From the NCBI RefSeq assembly GCF_022095695.1, contig NZ_JAIFZM010000002.1, positions 124,001 to 188,000 of the forward strand: a DNA stretch of 64,000 nt, given 5' to 3'. Positions 34,038 to 43,396 of this stretch are shown piece by piece. Made by a program: the position numbers and the translations under genes. Source of the DNA: Oceanobacillus jordanicus (GTDB taxonomy: Bacteria > Bacillota > Bacilli > Bacillales > Amphibacillaceae). Every line of letters starts with the position of its first letter. The first letter of the stretch is position 1. The notes under the pieces were generated by a model. The model made no database searches and had not been told where the DNA came from. It saw only the letters and a list, made by a program, of their open reading frames with translations.

Positions 34038-35753
34038 ATGAAAGCATCGGAAGCGGTTATTGATATTTTAAAAGATTGGAATATTAAGCATGTATATGGA
34101 TATCCGGGTGATTCTGTAAATAATTTAATCGAAGGATTGCGAAAAGCAGAAGATGACATCCGGTTTATCCAGGTGCGACATGAAGAGGTAGGTGCGCTTG
34201 CTGCATCGGCAGAAGCAAAATTAACGAATCATGTAGGAGTTTGTTTGTCAATCGGCGGACCAGGGGCTGTCCATCTGTTAAACGGAATGTATGATGCAAG
34301 AGAGGATGGCGCCCCTTTAGTCGTCATTACAGGGCAAGTTTCGCAAGATCTAGTCGGCACCGACAACTTTCAAGAAGTAAATCTTGAGCGAATGTTTGAT
34401 GACGTTGCGGTGTTTAATAAACGGGTAACTTCTGGTGAGCTCGTGCAACCATTACTTAAACAGGCCTTTAAAGAAGCAACAACGCATAATGGTGTGGCTG
34501 TCTTAACGATCCCGGATGATGTTTTTAAAGAGTCTGTTAAAAAAGATAAGCTGCGTTCAACCGTTCAAAGCAATTATCGACTGTTCCCTGAAAAGGAGGA
34601 TGTTGCGCAGGCTGCTAAACTGTTACAGCAAGCGGAAAAGCCAGTCATCCTTGCTGGTAGAGGTGCACTCTCTGCACGGGAGCAACTAGAAGAATTTGCA
34701 CAAAAAATCGCGGCCCCTGTTGTTGTCTCTTTACCTGGTAAAGGAGTGCTCCCAGATGAGCATCCGTATAACTTAGGGAACTTAGGACAAATAGGTACCA
34801 AACCATCCTATGAAGCAATGGAAGAAACAGACCTGCTTATTTTAGTTGGAACAGGTTTCCCGTATCGTGATTTCTTACCTGATGATGTCCCGGCAATTCA
34901 AATTGATATTGATCCTGCAAAAATAGGGAAATGGTATCCAACAGAGGTAGGACTTGTCGGTTCTTCAGAAGAAATTTTAGCGCGGTTTAATGAACAGCTA
35001 TCTTATAAGAAAAACCGTTCCTTCCTAGATGCATGTCAAAAAAACATGGCAAACTGGTGGGAGCATGTAGATAAGATTGCAGAGGCAAAAGAAGGAGAAG
35101 CCTTACAAGGTCCACAAGTTATGCATGAACTAAATCGTGTTGTAGAAGATGATGCGATTCTTTCCGTTGATGTAGGAAATGTTACGTCATGGTTCGCAGG
35201 ATTTTTCCGTATGACCAATCAGGACTTCGTTATCTCAAGCTGGTTAGCAACAATGGGCTGTGGTTTACCAGGTGCCATTTCAGCAAAATTAACCAACTCG
35301 GAAAAACAAGTATGGGCTATTTGTGGCGATGGCGGATTTTCCATGGGTATGCAGGACTTTCTTACAGTAGTTAAATACCAATTGCCAATTAATATCCTTG
35401 TCTTTAACAATGAAAAAATCGGTATGATCAAATATGAACAAGAACAAATGGGAAATATTCCGTACCAAACAGACTTGCAAGGCATGGACTATGCGGAATT
35501 TGCCAAAATTAGTGGTGGTGAAGGATATAAAGTTACCACACAAGAAGAGTTGCAAGTAGCACTTGAGTCCGCAAAAGCGAATAATAAACCAACTATTATC
35601 GATGTGGATATAAAAGAACGCGCTCCATTACCAGGAAAGATAGAATGGAATCAAGCAAGATCTTATTCCAAGCATATGTTGAAAAAGCTGATAGAGGGTG
35701 AAGGGAACTTTGACATGCCTCCATTAAAAACCGTATTAAAGCGACTATTTTAA
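34038..35753 (+). CDS. ydaP: Pyruvate oxidase-like thiamine pyrophosphate enzyme
   Basis: A 571-residue TPP- and FAD-dependent enzyme of the pyruvate oxidase group. It starts MKASEAVIDILKDWNIKHVYGYPGDSVNNL as signature, carries the catalytic Glu in VRHEEVGALAA, a central FAD/nucleotide domain (about 190-330) and the TPP/Mg motif from GDGGFSMG (about residue 430) to NN. It would convert pyruvate to acetate or acetyl phosphate and CO2. Length and sequence pattern match B. subtilis YdaP. It is monocistronic, with a good GAAGGAGAG site and its own terminator. Confidence 0.9.
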   Translation: MKASEAVIDILKDWNIKHVYGYPGDSVNNLIEGLRKAEDDIRFIQVRHEEVGALAASAEAKLTNHVGVCLSIGGPGAVHLLNGMYDAREDGAPLVVITGQVSQDLVGTDNFQEVNLERMFDDVAVFNKRVTSGELVQPLLKQAFKEATTHNGVAVLTIPDDVFKESVKKDKLRSTVQSNYRLFPEKEDVAQAAKLLQQAEKPVILAGRGALSAREQLEEFAQKIAAPVVVSLPGKGVLPDEHPYNLGNLGQIGTKPSYEAMEETDLLILVGTGFPYRDFLPDDVPAIQIDIDPAKIGKWYPTEVGLVGSSEEILARFNEQLSYKKNRSFLDACQKNMANWWEHVDKIAEAKEGEALQGPQVMHELNRVVEDDAILSVDVGNVTSWFAGFFRMTNQDFVISSWLATMGCGLPGAISAKLTNSEKQVWAICGDGGFSMGMQDFLTVVKYQLPINILVFNNEKIGMIKYEQEQMGNIPYQTDLQGMDYAEFAKISGGEGYKVTTQEELQVALESAKANNKPTIIDVDIKERAPLPGKIEWNQARSYSKHMLKKLIEGEGNFDMPPLKTVLKRLF

Positions 35754-35762
35754 TATAATGTC

Positions 35763-35797
35763 AACGATCTAATTCCTAAACTAGGGATTAGATCGTT
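35763..35797 (+). terminator. Terminator of ydaP
   Basis: AACGATCTAAT pairs perfectly with ATTAGATCGTT, followed by a short T stretch. Confidence 0.7.
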
Positions 35798-35842
35798 TGC
35801 TTACAATAGCTGGATGTCTTGTTTAAAGGAGAGTAATAGGAA

Positions 35843-37414
35843 ATGGATGATGTTTTTGCGATTATCTTAATAAGTCTCTTAGCAATTGTGATTATCGTCC
35901 CTGTCTTCCTAATCATCAGGCTATATGTGCATGATAGGAAGCAAGAGGAGCATTCTGTGTTACAGAATTACCCGCTTTTAGGCAAAATGCGATATATCCT
36001 TGAAAAGATGGGGCCTGAATTAAGACAATACTTATTTAATAACGATAGAGAAGGAAAACCATTTAATAGAAAACAATTCGAATATGTGAATAAAGCAGGG
36101 AAATATCAATCAAGTTTGTTAGGATATGGCGCAGAGAAGGACTTTAAAGAGAATGACTATTACCTTGTTAACAGTATGCTTCCCAAGATGGATGAAGAAA
36201 TAAAAGTAGAGAATAAGCCTACTATTTCTACACAAATCTATGAAGTAAAAGAAGAAAATCTGTTTAGTAGAAAGGAAAAACGAAAAGAATCACAAATTAA
36301 GCCGGCATTGCTTACAGATGAGGAGCGAGTAATCCTAGGTGAAAACACGGTTAAGGAGCCTTTTTATTTAAAAGGAATCATCGGACAGTCAGCGATGAGC
36401 TATGGCTCGCTTGGTGAAAATGCTATTACTGCCCTTTCAAAAGGGTTAGGAATGGCAGGGGGAACCTGGATGAATACGGGGGAAGGAAGTTTATCTCCCT
36501 ATCATTTAAAGGGTAATGTAGATATCATCATGCAAATTAGTCCTGGTTTGTTCGGGGTGCGGGATGACGATGGGAATTTTTCGTTTGAGGAATTTAAGAA
36601 AAAGGCGCAAACACCCCAAGTAAAAGCCTTTGAATTAAAACTCGCCCAAGGAGCCAAAACGCGAGGCGGCCATGTGGACGGGAAGAAGGTCACCAAAGAA
36701 ATCGCGGAAGTGCGAAATGTAGAAGAAGGGAAAGATATCGACAGTCCAAACAGGTTTCCTGGTATTAACACAGCAGAGGAATTGTTACACTTTCTGCAAG
36801 AACTCCGTGAATCCGGAGGGAAGCCTGTCGGGCTCAAGATTGTGGCAGGTAATGAAGCAGAAGTTGAGAAACTAGTTAAAGCTATGAATGAAAATAATAT
36901 TGTGCCAGACTTTATCACCGTAGATGGAGGGGAGGGCGGAACAGGCGCGTCCTACTACGAGCTAGCTTATTCAGTTGGGCTCCCTGCTTTTACTGCCATT
37001 CCGTTGGTTAATGAATGTTTGGAAGCATTTGAGATTCGTCACAGAACGAAAATTATTGCCTCAGGGAAGCTGCTCACCCCTGATAAAATCGCAATGGCTT
37101 TATGCTTAGGTGCAGACTTGGTCAATATTGCAAGAGGATTTATGATTAGTACTGGGTGCATTATGTCGCAAGTTTGCCATAAGAATACTTGTCCCGTTGG
37201 GGTGGCAACAACAGATAAAAAACTGCAGGAAGCATTGGTTATAGAAGAGAAGAAATATCGGGTATGTAATTACTTAGTTACCTTAAGGCAAGGATTGTTT
37301 GAGTTGGCAGCCATTGCCGGTCTTGACAGTCCAACCAAATTTACAAAAGATCATATTGTCTATCAATCGCAATTTAGAGCGTTTTCTAATCGGAGTAGGG
37401 TAGAGGCGAAGTAG
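35843..37414 (+). CDS. yerD: FMN-binding glutamate synthase-like membrane-anchored protein
   Basis: A 523-residue protein with one N-terminal membrane helix (about 4-28) and a GltB central/FMN domain (about 170-480). Visible are GQSAMSYGSLGENAITALSKGL, TVDGGEGGTGASYYELAYSVGLP and the cysteine cluster GCIMSQVCHKNTCPVGVATTD that in glutamate synthases binds a 3Fe-4S cluster. It lacks the glutaminase domain, so it is not a classical glutamate synthase. It resembles B. subtilis YerD. Function is unknown; a redox role with an FMN cofactor at the membrane is inferred. Confidence 0.88.
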   Translation: MDDVFAIILISLLAIVIIVPVFLIIRLYVHDRKQEEHSVLQNYPLLGKMRYILEKMGPELRQYLFNNDREGKPFNRKQFEYVNKAGKYQSSLLGYGAEKDFKENDYYLVNSMLPKMDEEIKVENKPTISTQIYEVKEENLFSRKEKRKESQIKPALLTDEERVILGENTVKEPFYLKGIIGQSAMSYGSLGENAITALSKGLGMAGGTWMNTGEGSLSPYHLKGNVDIIMQISPGLFGVRDDDGNFSFEEFKKKAQTPQVKAFELKLAQGAKTRGGHVDGKKVTKEIAEVRNVEEGKDIDSPNRFPGINTAEELLHFLQELRESGGKPVGLKIVAGNEAEVEKLVKAMNENNIVPDFITVDGGEGGTGASYYELAYSVGLPAFTAIPLVNECLEAFEIRHRTKIIASGKLLTPDKIAMALCLGADLVNIARGFMISTGCIMSQVCHKNTCPVGVATTDKKLQEALVIEEKKYRVCNYLVTLRQGLFELAAIAGLDSPTKFTKDHIVYQSQFRAFSNRSRVEAK

Positions 37415-37422
37415 AAACGATT

Positions 37423-37454
37423 AAAGCACTGGTGATAAACTGGTGCTTTTTTTT
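37423..37454 (+). terminator. Terminator of yerD
   Basis: AAAGCACTGGT pairs with ACTGGTGCTTT allowing an inner mismatch, followed by eight T. Confidence 0.8.
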
Positions 37455-37597
37455 ATGGTTGATGAAATGTCTATTTTTTGACGTAATTCTACATATCTAC
37501 TATTTTTTTGAAAACACGAGTTAATTTCCTATAAACATTATAGTGAGAAGGAATGAACTCCTGTCTCTTAATCTATAAAAATATAATTAAAGCATAA

Positions 37598-37611
37598 TGT
37601 TACCGCTTACA
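37598..37611 (-). promoter_or_regulatory. cre site before the chitobiose PTS operon
   Basis: On the minus strand the site reads TGTAAGCGGTAACA, a full match to TGNAANCGNNNNCA. It lies 77 bases before the EIIB start, so CcpA repression of the operon is likely. Confidence 0.65.
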
Positions 37612-37687
37612 AAATATAATGACATCAATACAAGCGTTTCTATATACAACGTTGTTTGGAATTCAATCTATTTTAGGGGGAGTAATG

Positions 37688-37993
37688 ATGAATATTTTAT
37701 TATGCTGTGCTGCAGGGATGTCTACTAGTCTATTAGTAACCAAAATGGAAGAGTATGCTACCAAACAAGGAATAGAGGGAAAAATTTGGGCTGTAAGTGC
37801 TGATGAGGTAGGAAGTCATATTGAGGAAGCAGATGTTTTACTATTAGGTCCACAAGTTCGTTACATGTTACATCAGTTAACGCCTGTTGCAAAAGAAAAC
37901 AATATTCCAATTGACGTCATTCCAACGGTTGATTATGGAATGATGAACGGAGCAAACGTCGTCAAATATGCCTTAAAGTTAACGGAAAAATAA
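37688..37993 (+). CDS. chbB: PTS lactose/cellobiose-family EIIB component (chitobiose-type)
   Basis: A 101-residue phosphocarrier; the phosphorylated cysteine lies in [11 protein letters not shown] (Cys7 or the neighbouring Cys6). The size matches lone EIIB subunits. AGGGGG is seven bases before ATG 37688; another ATG directly before it is possible, and longer upstream readings have no ribosome binding site. It is the first gene of chbB-chbC-chbA-chbF-chbG, in the same order as the E. coli chitobiose operon without its regulator. Cellobiose or lichenan oligomers are the alternatives, but the deacetylase at the end of the operon favours chitobiose. Confidence 0.9.
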   Translation: MNILLCCAAGMSTSLLVTKMEEYATKQGIEGKIWAVSADEVGSHIEEADVLLLGPQVRYMLHQLTPVAKENNIPIDVIPTVDYGMMNGANVVKYALKLTEK

Positions 37994-38005
37994 GGGGGAG
38001 TCGAC

Positions 38006-39334
38006 ATGAATCGGTTTACGAAGTTTTTAGAAGAAAAGTTCATGCCTGTTGCAGGGAGAATTGCAGGTCAAAGACATTTGCAATCACTAAGAGATGGTAT
38101 CATCCTTACCATGCCTTTAGTTATTATTGGTTCTTTCTTTTTAATTTTGATGTTCATTCCAATTCCTGGGTATGAAGGGTTTATGGCAAATACATTTGGC
38201 GACGCCTGGAAGGACAAATTAGGCTATCCGGTTTCTGCGACTTTTGACATTATGGCACTTGTTGCTTCAATTGGTGTTGCTTACAACTTAGCTTTGAAAT
38301 ATAAATTGGACGGGTTAACAGCAGGTGCTATCTCCTTAGCAGCTTTTCTACTCGCCACTCCTTATACAACCATGTTTACACCAGAGGGATCTGACACTGC
38401 ATATGAAGTGGGCGGTGTAATCCCCGCTGCGCTTATGGGGAGTCAAGGGTTATTCGTAGCATTACTTATTGGGATGCTGTCAACGGAAGTTTATCGCTGG
38501 GTTGTTAGCAAAAACTTGACCATTAAGATGCCAGCAGGAGTTCCGCCATCAGTGGCCAAATCGTTTGTAGCACTTGTTCCAGGGTTTGCTGTAATTGCTA
38601 TTGTATGGATTCTTCGTTTAATTATTGAGGCAACACCATTTGAAAGCATTCATAACATTGTAGGTGATTTACTTTATACCCCGCTTAGTGCAGTAGGCGG
38701 AAGTTTAACGGGTTCTTTAGTAGCGGTTACACTAATTATCCTCTTATGGGTTGCTGGTCTTCACGGAGCATCCATTGTTGGTGGCGTGATGGATCCGATT
38801 TGGTTATCAAAAATGGATGAAAACCGTATCGCTTTCCAGGATGGGATGGCTGCAGCTGATTTACCGAACATCTTCACTAAACAATTCTTTGATATTTTCG
38901 TCTTTATGGGTGGATCTGGTGCGACTTTTGCGCTCGTTATTGCGATTTTATTCTGGGCGAAAAGTAAACAGATGAAGCAGCTTGGCAGGTTATCCGTAGG
39001 TCCAGGCGTTTTTAATATAAATGAACCGATTATTTTCGGGATGCCAATTGTGTTAAACCCTTTGTTAATCATTCCGTTCTTGCTAACACCACTTGTTATT
39101 GTTCTTACAACCTATATTGCGATGTCAACTGGCCTCGTTCCAAAACCAATTGGTATTGCAGTCCCATGGACGACTCCACCGGTTATAGGAGGGTATTTAG
39201 CAACGGGAAGTCTAGCTGGTTCGATTCTACAACTGGTTAATATTTTCATCGGGTTACTCATCTATCTACCATTCTTCAAGATTTGGGACACGATGAAAGT
39301 AAAAGAAGAAAAAGCGGCAGAGGAAACGAACTAG
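38006..39334 (+). CDS. chbC: PTS lactose/cellobiose-family EIIC component (chitobiose-type)
   Basis: A 442-residue membrane permease with about ten helices. It starts MNRFTKFLEEKFMPVAGRIAGQRHL, the typical CelB/ChbC N-terminus, and contains the conserved loop VFNINEPIIFGMPIVLNP that contributes to sugar binding. It follows chbB by 12 bases with AAGGGGGAG as ribosome binding site and precedes chbA by ten bases. It imports the disaccharide together with phosphorylation by EIIB. Confidence 0.92.
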   Translation: MNRFTKFLEEKFMPVAGRIAGQRHLQSLRDGIILTMPLVIIGSFFLILMFIPIPGYEGFMANTFGDAWKDKLGYPVSATFDIMALVASIGVAYNLALKYKLDGLTAGAISLAAFLLATPYTTMFTPEGSDTAYEVGGVIPAALMGSQGLFVALLIGMLSTEVYRWVVSKNLTIKMPAGVPPSVAKSFVALVPGFAVIAIVWILRLIIEATPFESIHNIVGDLLYTPLSAVGGSLTGSLVAVTLIILLWVAGLHGASIVGGVMDPIWLSKMDENRIAFQDGMAAADLPNIFTKQFFDIFVFMGGSGATFALVIAILFWAKSKQMKQLGRLSVGPGVFNINEPIIFGMPIVLNPLLIIPFLLTPLVIVLTTYIAMSTGLVPKPIGIAVPWTTPPVIGGYLATGSLAGSILQLVNIFIGLLIYLPFFKIWDTMKVKEEKAAEETN

Positions 39335-39344
39335 GAGGTTTTAT

Positions 39345-39656
39345 ATGAATACAGAAGAAATAAGCTTTCATATTATTTTACATGGTGGAAATGCAAGAAG
39401 TTGTGCAATGGAAGCGATACGCTTTGCCAAGGATGCGGATTTCATATCCGCATCTGAGAAAGTAAAGGAAGCCAGAAAGGAACTGGGAAAAGCACACCGA
39501 TTCCAAACGGATTTAATTCAAGGGGAAGCAAAGGGTGAGATTCAACAGGTTAGTGTGTTGCTTGTCCATGCCCAAGATCATTTTATGAATGCTATGACGA
39601 TTACCGATCTGGCAAGCGAAATTATTGATGTTCACCGAAGACTCGCGGAGAAATAG
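39345..39656 (+). CDS. chbA: PTS lactose/cellobiose-family EIIA component (chitobiose-type)
   Basis: A 103-residue helical trimer-forming phosphocarrier. SFHIILHGGNARSCAMEAI and the active-site region VSVLLVHAQDHFMNAMT with the phosphorylated His are characteristic. CTAGGAGG precedes the start. It sits between EIIC and the phospho-glycosidase in a tightly spaced operon. Confidence 0.93.
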   Translation: MNTEEISFHIILHGGNARSCAMEAIRFAKDADFISASEKVKEARKELGKAHRFQTDLIQGEAKGEIQQVSVLLVHAQDHFMNAMTITDLASEIIDVHRRLAEK

Positions 39657-39670
39657 AAGGAGGAATTTTA

Positions 39671-40987
39671 TTGAGTAAAGGAGTAAAAATTGTCACCATT
39701 GGTGGAGGTTCCAGTTATACCCCGGAGTTAGTGGAGGGGTTTATTAATCGATATGAGGAGTTTCCTGTTTCCGAGCTATGGCTTGTGGATGTTGAGGCTG
39801 GAAGAGAGAAATTAGATATTGTAGGAAACCTTGCAAAACGTATGGTAAAAAAAGCAGGACTTCCGATGGCTATTCATCTAACGCTTGATCGTAAAGAAGC
39901 GTTAAAAGGTGCGGACTTTGTAACGACCCAATTCCGTGTAGGACTCTTGGATGCGCGTGCTAAGGATGAAAGAATCCCGGCAAAACATGGCGTCATCGGC
40001 CAGGAAACAAACGGGCCTGGCGGGTTATTTAAAGGGCTGCGAACAATCCCTGTCATTTTGGATATTATTCAAGACATGGAGGAGCATTGTCCAGATGCCT
40101 GGCTAGTTAATTTTACCAATCCTGCAGGCATGGTGACAGAGGCAGTATTCCGCCATACGAGTTTTAGAAAGATAGTTGGGTTATGTAATGTCCCAATTGG
40201 CATGGAAATGGGAATTGCGAAACTATTAGAAGTGGACCATTCAAGAATTCGTATCGATTTTGCAGGGTTAAATCATATGGTTTATGGGTTAGATGTCTAT
40301 CTGGATGGCGTCAGTGTTAAGGATAAGGTAATCGACATGCTATCTAATCCAGAACATAGTAGTTTTGTTAAAAATATTGATGGCCAAGGCTGGGAAGTAG
40401 AGTTTATCCGTGGGTTAGACGCTCTAACGTGTCCGTATCACATGTATTATTATAAAACAGATGAAATGCTAAAAAAGTCGATCGAAAGCTATGAAAAAGG
40501 GGAAACGAGAGCAGAAGTTGTAATGAAGCTTGAAAAGGAATTATTTGAGCTTTATAAAGACCCTGAGTTAGCTATCAAACCACCACAATTAGCAGAACGG
40601 GGCGGGGCTTATTATAGTGATGCTGCAGTTCGGCTTATTACTTCTATCTATAATGATAAGCGCGATATTCAGCCTGTGAACACGATGAATAATGGTGCGA
40701 TTGCCAGTGTTCCGAGTGACTCTGCCGTTGAAGTAAGCTGTGTGATCACAAAAGAAGGACCTATTCCGATTGCAGTTGGAGATATCCCTGTAGCAGCCCG
40801 GGGTCTTGTGCAGCAAATCAAATCATTTGAAATCATCTCGACTGATGCGGCTGTAACAGGCGATTATGATAAAGCAATGCTAGCGATGACCATTAATCCC
40901 CTTGTACCGTCTGATGTTGTGGCGAAAAAGATATTAGATGAAATGCTAGAAGGTCATAAGGAGTTTTTGCCTCGTTTTTTTGATTGA
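39671..40987 (+). CDS. chbF: GH4 6-phospho-glycosidase (ChbF/CelF/LicH type)
   Basis: A 438-residue NAD- and metal-dependent glycosidase of family GH4. The NAD-binding start VKIVTIGGGSSYTPELVEG, the segment GVIGQETNGPGGLFKGLRTIP, and LCNVPIGME with the metal-binding cysteine and FAGLNHMVY with the metal-binding histidine are all present. It cleaves the phosphorylated disaccharide inside the cell. Translation starts at TTG 39671, after AGGAGG at 39658-39663. In E. coli ChbF acts on chitobiose-6-phosphate only after ChbG removes one acetyl group, and a chbG homologue follows here. Confidence 0.92.
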   Translation: MSKGVKIVTIGGGSSYTPELVEGFINRYEEFPVSELWLVDVEAGREKLDIVGNLAKRMVKKAGLPMAIHLTLDRKEALKGADFVTTQFRVGLLDARAKDERIPAKHGVIGQETNGPGGLFKGLRTIPVILDIIQDMEEHCPDAWLVNFTNPAGMVTEAVFRHTSFRKIVGLCNVPIGMEMGIAKLLEVDHSRIRIDFAGLNHMVYGLDVYLDGVSVKDKVIDMLSNPEHSSFVKNIDGQGWEVEFIRGLDALTCPYHMYYYKTDEMLKKSIESYEKGETRAEVVMKLEKELFELYKDPELAIKPPQLAERGGAYYSDAAVRLITSIYNDKRDIQPVNTMNNGAIASVPSDSAVEVSCVITKEGPIPIAVGDIPVAARGLVQQIKSFEIISTDAAVTGDYDKAMLAMTINPLVPSDVVAKKILDEMLEGHKEFLPRFFD

Positions 40988-41029
40988 GTGTGGGGAAGTG
41001 AAAAACTCGCTTTTTTAGGAGGAAGTCAA

Positions 41030-41752
41030 TTGATAAAGCTAATCGTAAATGCAGACGATTTCGGGTATTCGAATGCGGTGAATTATGGTATTATCGATGC
41101 GTTTAAATACGGTGTCGTTCGTTCCACTACCATGATGATGAATATGCCTGGTACAGAACATGCGGTAAAATTAGCAAAGGAAAACCCTTCACTTGGTGTT
41201 GGCATCCATCTGGTCTTAACATGTGGCAAGCCCTTGCTTCATGATGTAGATAGTTTAACCGATGAGGAGGGGAATTTTTTTAGAAATCCGGATCAATTCT
41301 TCTCTAACCATATTAGGATTTCACATGTGGAGAGAGAATGGAGAACCCAAATTGAACTTTTCCTAAGCTGTGGTCTTACTCCTACTCACTTAGATAGTCA
41401 CCATCACATGCACGCACGGAGATTACTCCACCCAGTTATCGAAAAACTTGCTCAAGAGTATGACTTGCCTGTACGGAAATACGCTGGTATGAAGATAAGC
41501 CCTTTTACAGATGAACTAAATGTAGATTTTTATGGGAAGAATATCTCTCACAGTGTCCTAGATGACGCTGTTTCAAACCTTGAAGATAATAGGAACTTGG
41601 AAATAATGGTCCATCCTGGTTACTTGGATTCTGTAATCATGAATGGCTCTTCCTATAATGTAGAGCGTGTAAAGGAAGTGGATGTCTTGACCTCTTGGGA
41701 GATTCCGGAGCACGTTATCTTAGTGAAAGAAGATAGTTTTACTGGCAGTTGA
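41030..41752 (+). CDS. chbG: Carbohydrate deacetylase (ChbG/YdjC family)
   Basis: A 240-residue metal-dependent deacetylase. The motifs LIVNADDFGYSNAVNYGI (metal-binding Asp-Asp), GVGIHLVLTCGKP (His), THLDSHHHMHAR (metal-binding His) and MVHPGY are the YdjC/ChbG signatures. I place the start at TTG 41030, seven bases after AGGAGG (41017-41022). It would remove one acetyl group from diacetylchitobiose or its 6-phosphate so that ChbF can act. It closes the operon and is the best evidence that the substrate is a chitin disaccharide. Confidence 0.88.
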   Translation: MIKLIVNADDFGYSNAVNYGIIDAFKYGVVRSTTMMMNMPGTEHAVKLAKENPSLGVGIHLVLTCGKPLLHDVDSLTDEEGNFFRNPDQFFSNHIRISHVEREWRTQIELFLSCGLTPTHLDSHHHMHARRLLHPVIEKLAQEYDLPVRKYAGMKISPFTDELNVDFYGKNISHSVLDDAVSNLEDNRNLEIMVHPGYLDSVIMNGSSYNVERVKEVDVLTSWEIPEHVILVKEDSFTGS

Positions 41753-41850
41753 GGCGGGATAAATGCTCCTTCGTGATTTACAAGGCTAAGGGAAGGAAAT
41801 GAAGAGAAGATGATTGTTAGTACCTGTTGCTCTGTTAAAGAAGCGGCTTC

Positions 41851-41896
41851 AACAAGTAAAGCACTTGGAGATCATCCAAGTGCTTTACTTGTTTTT
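41851..41896. terminator. Strong terminator between chbG and xylR (convergent)
   Basis: AACAAGTAAAGCACTTGGA pairs perfectly with its 19-base complement at 41875-41893 over a five-base loop, followed by T. The A-rich left flank lets it act for minus-strand xylR too. Confidence 0.9.
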
Positions 41897-41919
41897 AAAC
41901 TACTTATCCTACCATTCAC

Positions 41920-43098
41920 TTATATTACCTTAACCCGATTTATATCCAGGAATTTTGAAATAACAAAGGCTGACGCTCCCAAAGCGTTTGAATATTTTCC
42001 AAGGGAGGAGACAGTTAAGTTGACAGCGTTACCGTGAAAAGGAGAAAGTCTGTCGTCTAGTACACTTTTTATCGGATTCATGATCCAATTTTCAAAGCGG
42101 GCCATTCGGTTTCCAATGATAAGCATATCGGGGTTAAATGTGTTGATTATGTTGACTAAACCAACCCCATTATATTCTCCAATGGTATGCAACAGTCTCA
42201 AAACGTCTTTATTTCCTTTTTTGGCCTCTGACTCTATATGATCCAATGTTATGGAAGAAGTATCCTTAAAGTATTCTAATTTTTTTGCTTCCGTTAACAA
42301 AGCACTTTCCGAGGCATACAGTTCCCAACATCCACGGTTTCCACAGCTGCATTTTCTCCCATTTACTTCAATTGTAAGATGCCCCATTTCTCCTGATATA
42401 CCTGTTGCACCTTTATAAAGTTGGCCGTTAATAATAATCCCAGTACCGATTCCAATTCCGACACTTACATAGATAAGATTCATAGCATTTTTTCCAGCAC
42501 CGTAAAGATGTTCTCCTAGTGCTCCTGTATTCGCCTCGTTATCTATTAAGGTAGGGATATTAAATTCGTCTTCTAGGATTTGCTTCAGATTAACTTGATT
42601 TAAATCTAAATATGGAGTGAAGAGGATAAGGCCCTCTGGATCAACAATGCCAGGAGCCCCGATACCTATTCCGACAACACCATAGGGACTATCAGGTGAT
42701 TTCTCGATTAGCGAACGGATAAGGGAACGTAAAGCCTGCATAATTTCCTCAGCACTTTGGTCTGAAAGAGGGACGGATTCCTCTTCTACTATTTCGCCAC
42801 TCAAATCTGTCAATACCGCTAAAATATAATTCACCCCAAGGTCAATACCAATAGCATAACCAGCGTGAGTGTTAAAATAAAGCATGACGGGTTTTCTTCC
42901 ACCACTAGACTGCCCCTGACCTAGTTCGTTAACAAGCTTATCCTCGATTAGTTCACTGACCATGGTAGAAACTGTGGTTTTATTTAATCCTGTATCTTTA
43001 GATATTTGCGCCCTGGAAATAGGGCCTTTTTTTTCAATTTCATTTAAAACGATTGATTTATTAATCTGCTTCACTAATGTCAGGTCACCAGTTTTCAT
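41920..43098 (-). CDS. xylR: Xylose operon repressor (ROK family)
   Basis: A 392-residue ROK repressor. The N-terminal winged helix (KSIVLNEIEKKGPISRAQISKDTGLNKTTVST as signature) is followed by a sugar-kinase-like fold with IGIDLGVNYILAVLTDLSG and the ROK zinc motif GHLTIEVNGRKCSCGNRGCWE. An in-frame ATG seven codons upstream lacks a ribosome binding site; ATG 43098 matches known XylR starts, though GAGGGG is 13 bases away. It is divergent from xylA. A dyad resembling the xyl operator overlaps its own leader, suggesting autorepression. Confidence 0.92.
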   Translation of the reverse strand: MKTGDLTLVKQINKSIVLNEIEKKGPISRAQISKDTGLNKTTVSTMVSELIEDKLVNELGQGQSSGGRKPVMLYFNTHAGYAIGIDLGVNYILAVLTDLSGEIVEEESVPLSDQSAEEIMQALRSLIRSLIEKSPDSPYGVVGIGIGAPGIVDPEGLILFTPYLDLNQVNLKQILEDEFNIPTLIDNEANTGALGEHLYGAGKNAMNLIYVSVGIGIGTGIIINGQLYKGATGISGEMGHLTIEVNGRKCSCGNRGCWELYASESALLTEAKKLEYFKDTSSITLDHIESEAKKGNKDVLRLLHTIGEYNGVGLVNIINTFNPDMLIIGNRMARFENWIMNPIKSVLDDRLSPFHGNAVNLTVSSLGKYSNALGASAFVISKFLDINRVKVI

Positions 43099-43117
43099 TT
43101 TATATAAAATTCCCCTC

Positions 43118-43138
43118 ATTGTTTATTGATTAAATATA
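43118..43138. promoter_or_regulatory. Second XylR-like operator, xylR leader
   Basis: ATTGTTTA, five bases, TAAATATA: the same 8-5-8 geometry as the xylA operator, with a weaker right arm. It is 20 bases before the xylR start codon. Confidence 0.45.
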
Positions 43139-43211
43139 GTGTAACCATTTTATCACAAATATAATGTAGTCAGGTAAACGGATTAATTAATAGTTAAGAC
43201 GAAAGATAATG

Positions 43212-43261
43212 TTGACATCGCTTACATATAAATTTATACTTTGTTTAATGAATAAACTAAA
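43212..43261 (+). promoter_or_regulatory. xylA promoter with cre and XylR operator
   Basis: TTGACA (43212-43217), 17 bases, TATACT (43235-43240). The minus-strand cre TGTAAGCGATGTCA covers 43213-43226 and the XylR dyad TTTGTTTA-ATGAA-TAAACTAA directly follows the -10. This gives xylose induction and glucose repression. Confidence 0.88.
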
Positions 43262-43396
43262 TAGGCGGGAGGAGTGGTCAAAACGCCAATATAAATAATG
43301 GGCAACACATCATGATAATTCATATAAAAACAAGGAAAAATCACTCGCATACCAAAAGTAAGGAATTTTTACTACTAAACTTATAGAGGTGAAACA

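Noticed and set aside
41810-42037. A 75-codon plus-strand frame between chbG and xylR
   Set aside because: It is made up of a terminator stem and the antisense of the xylR 3' end.
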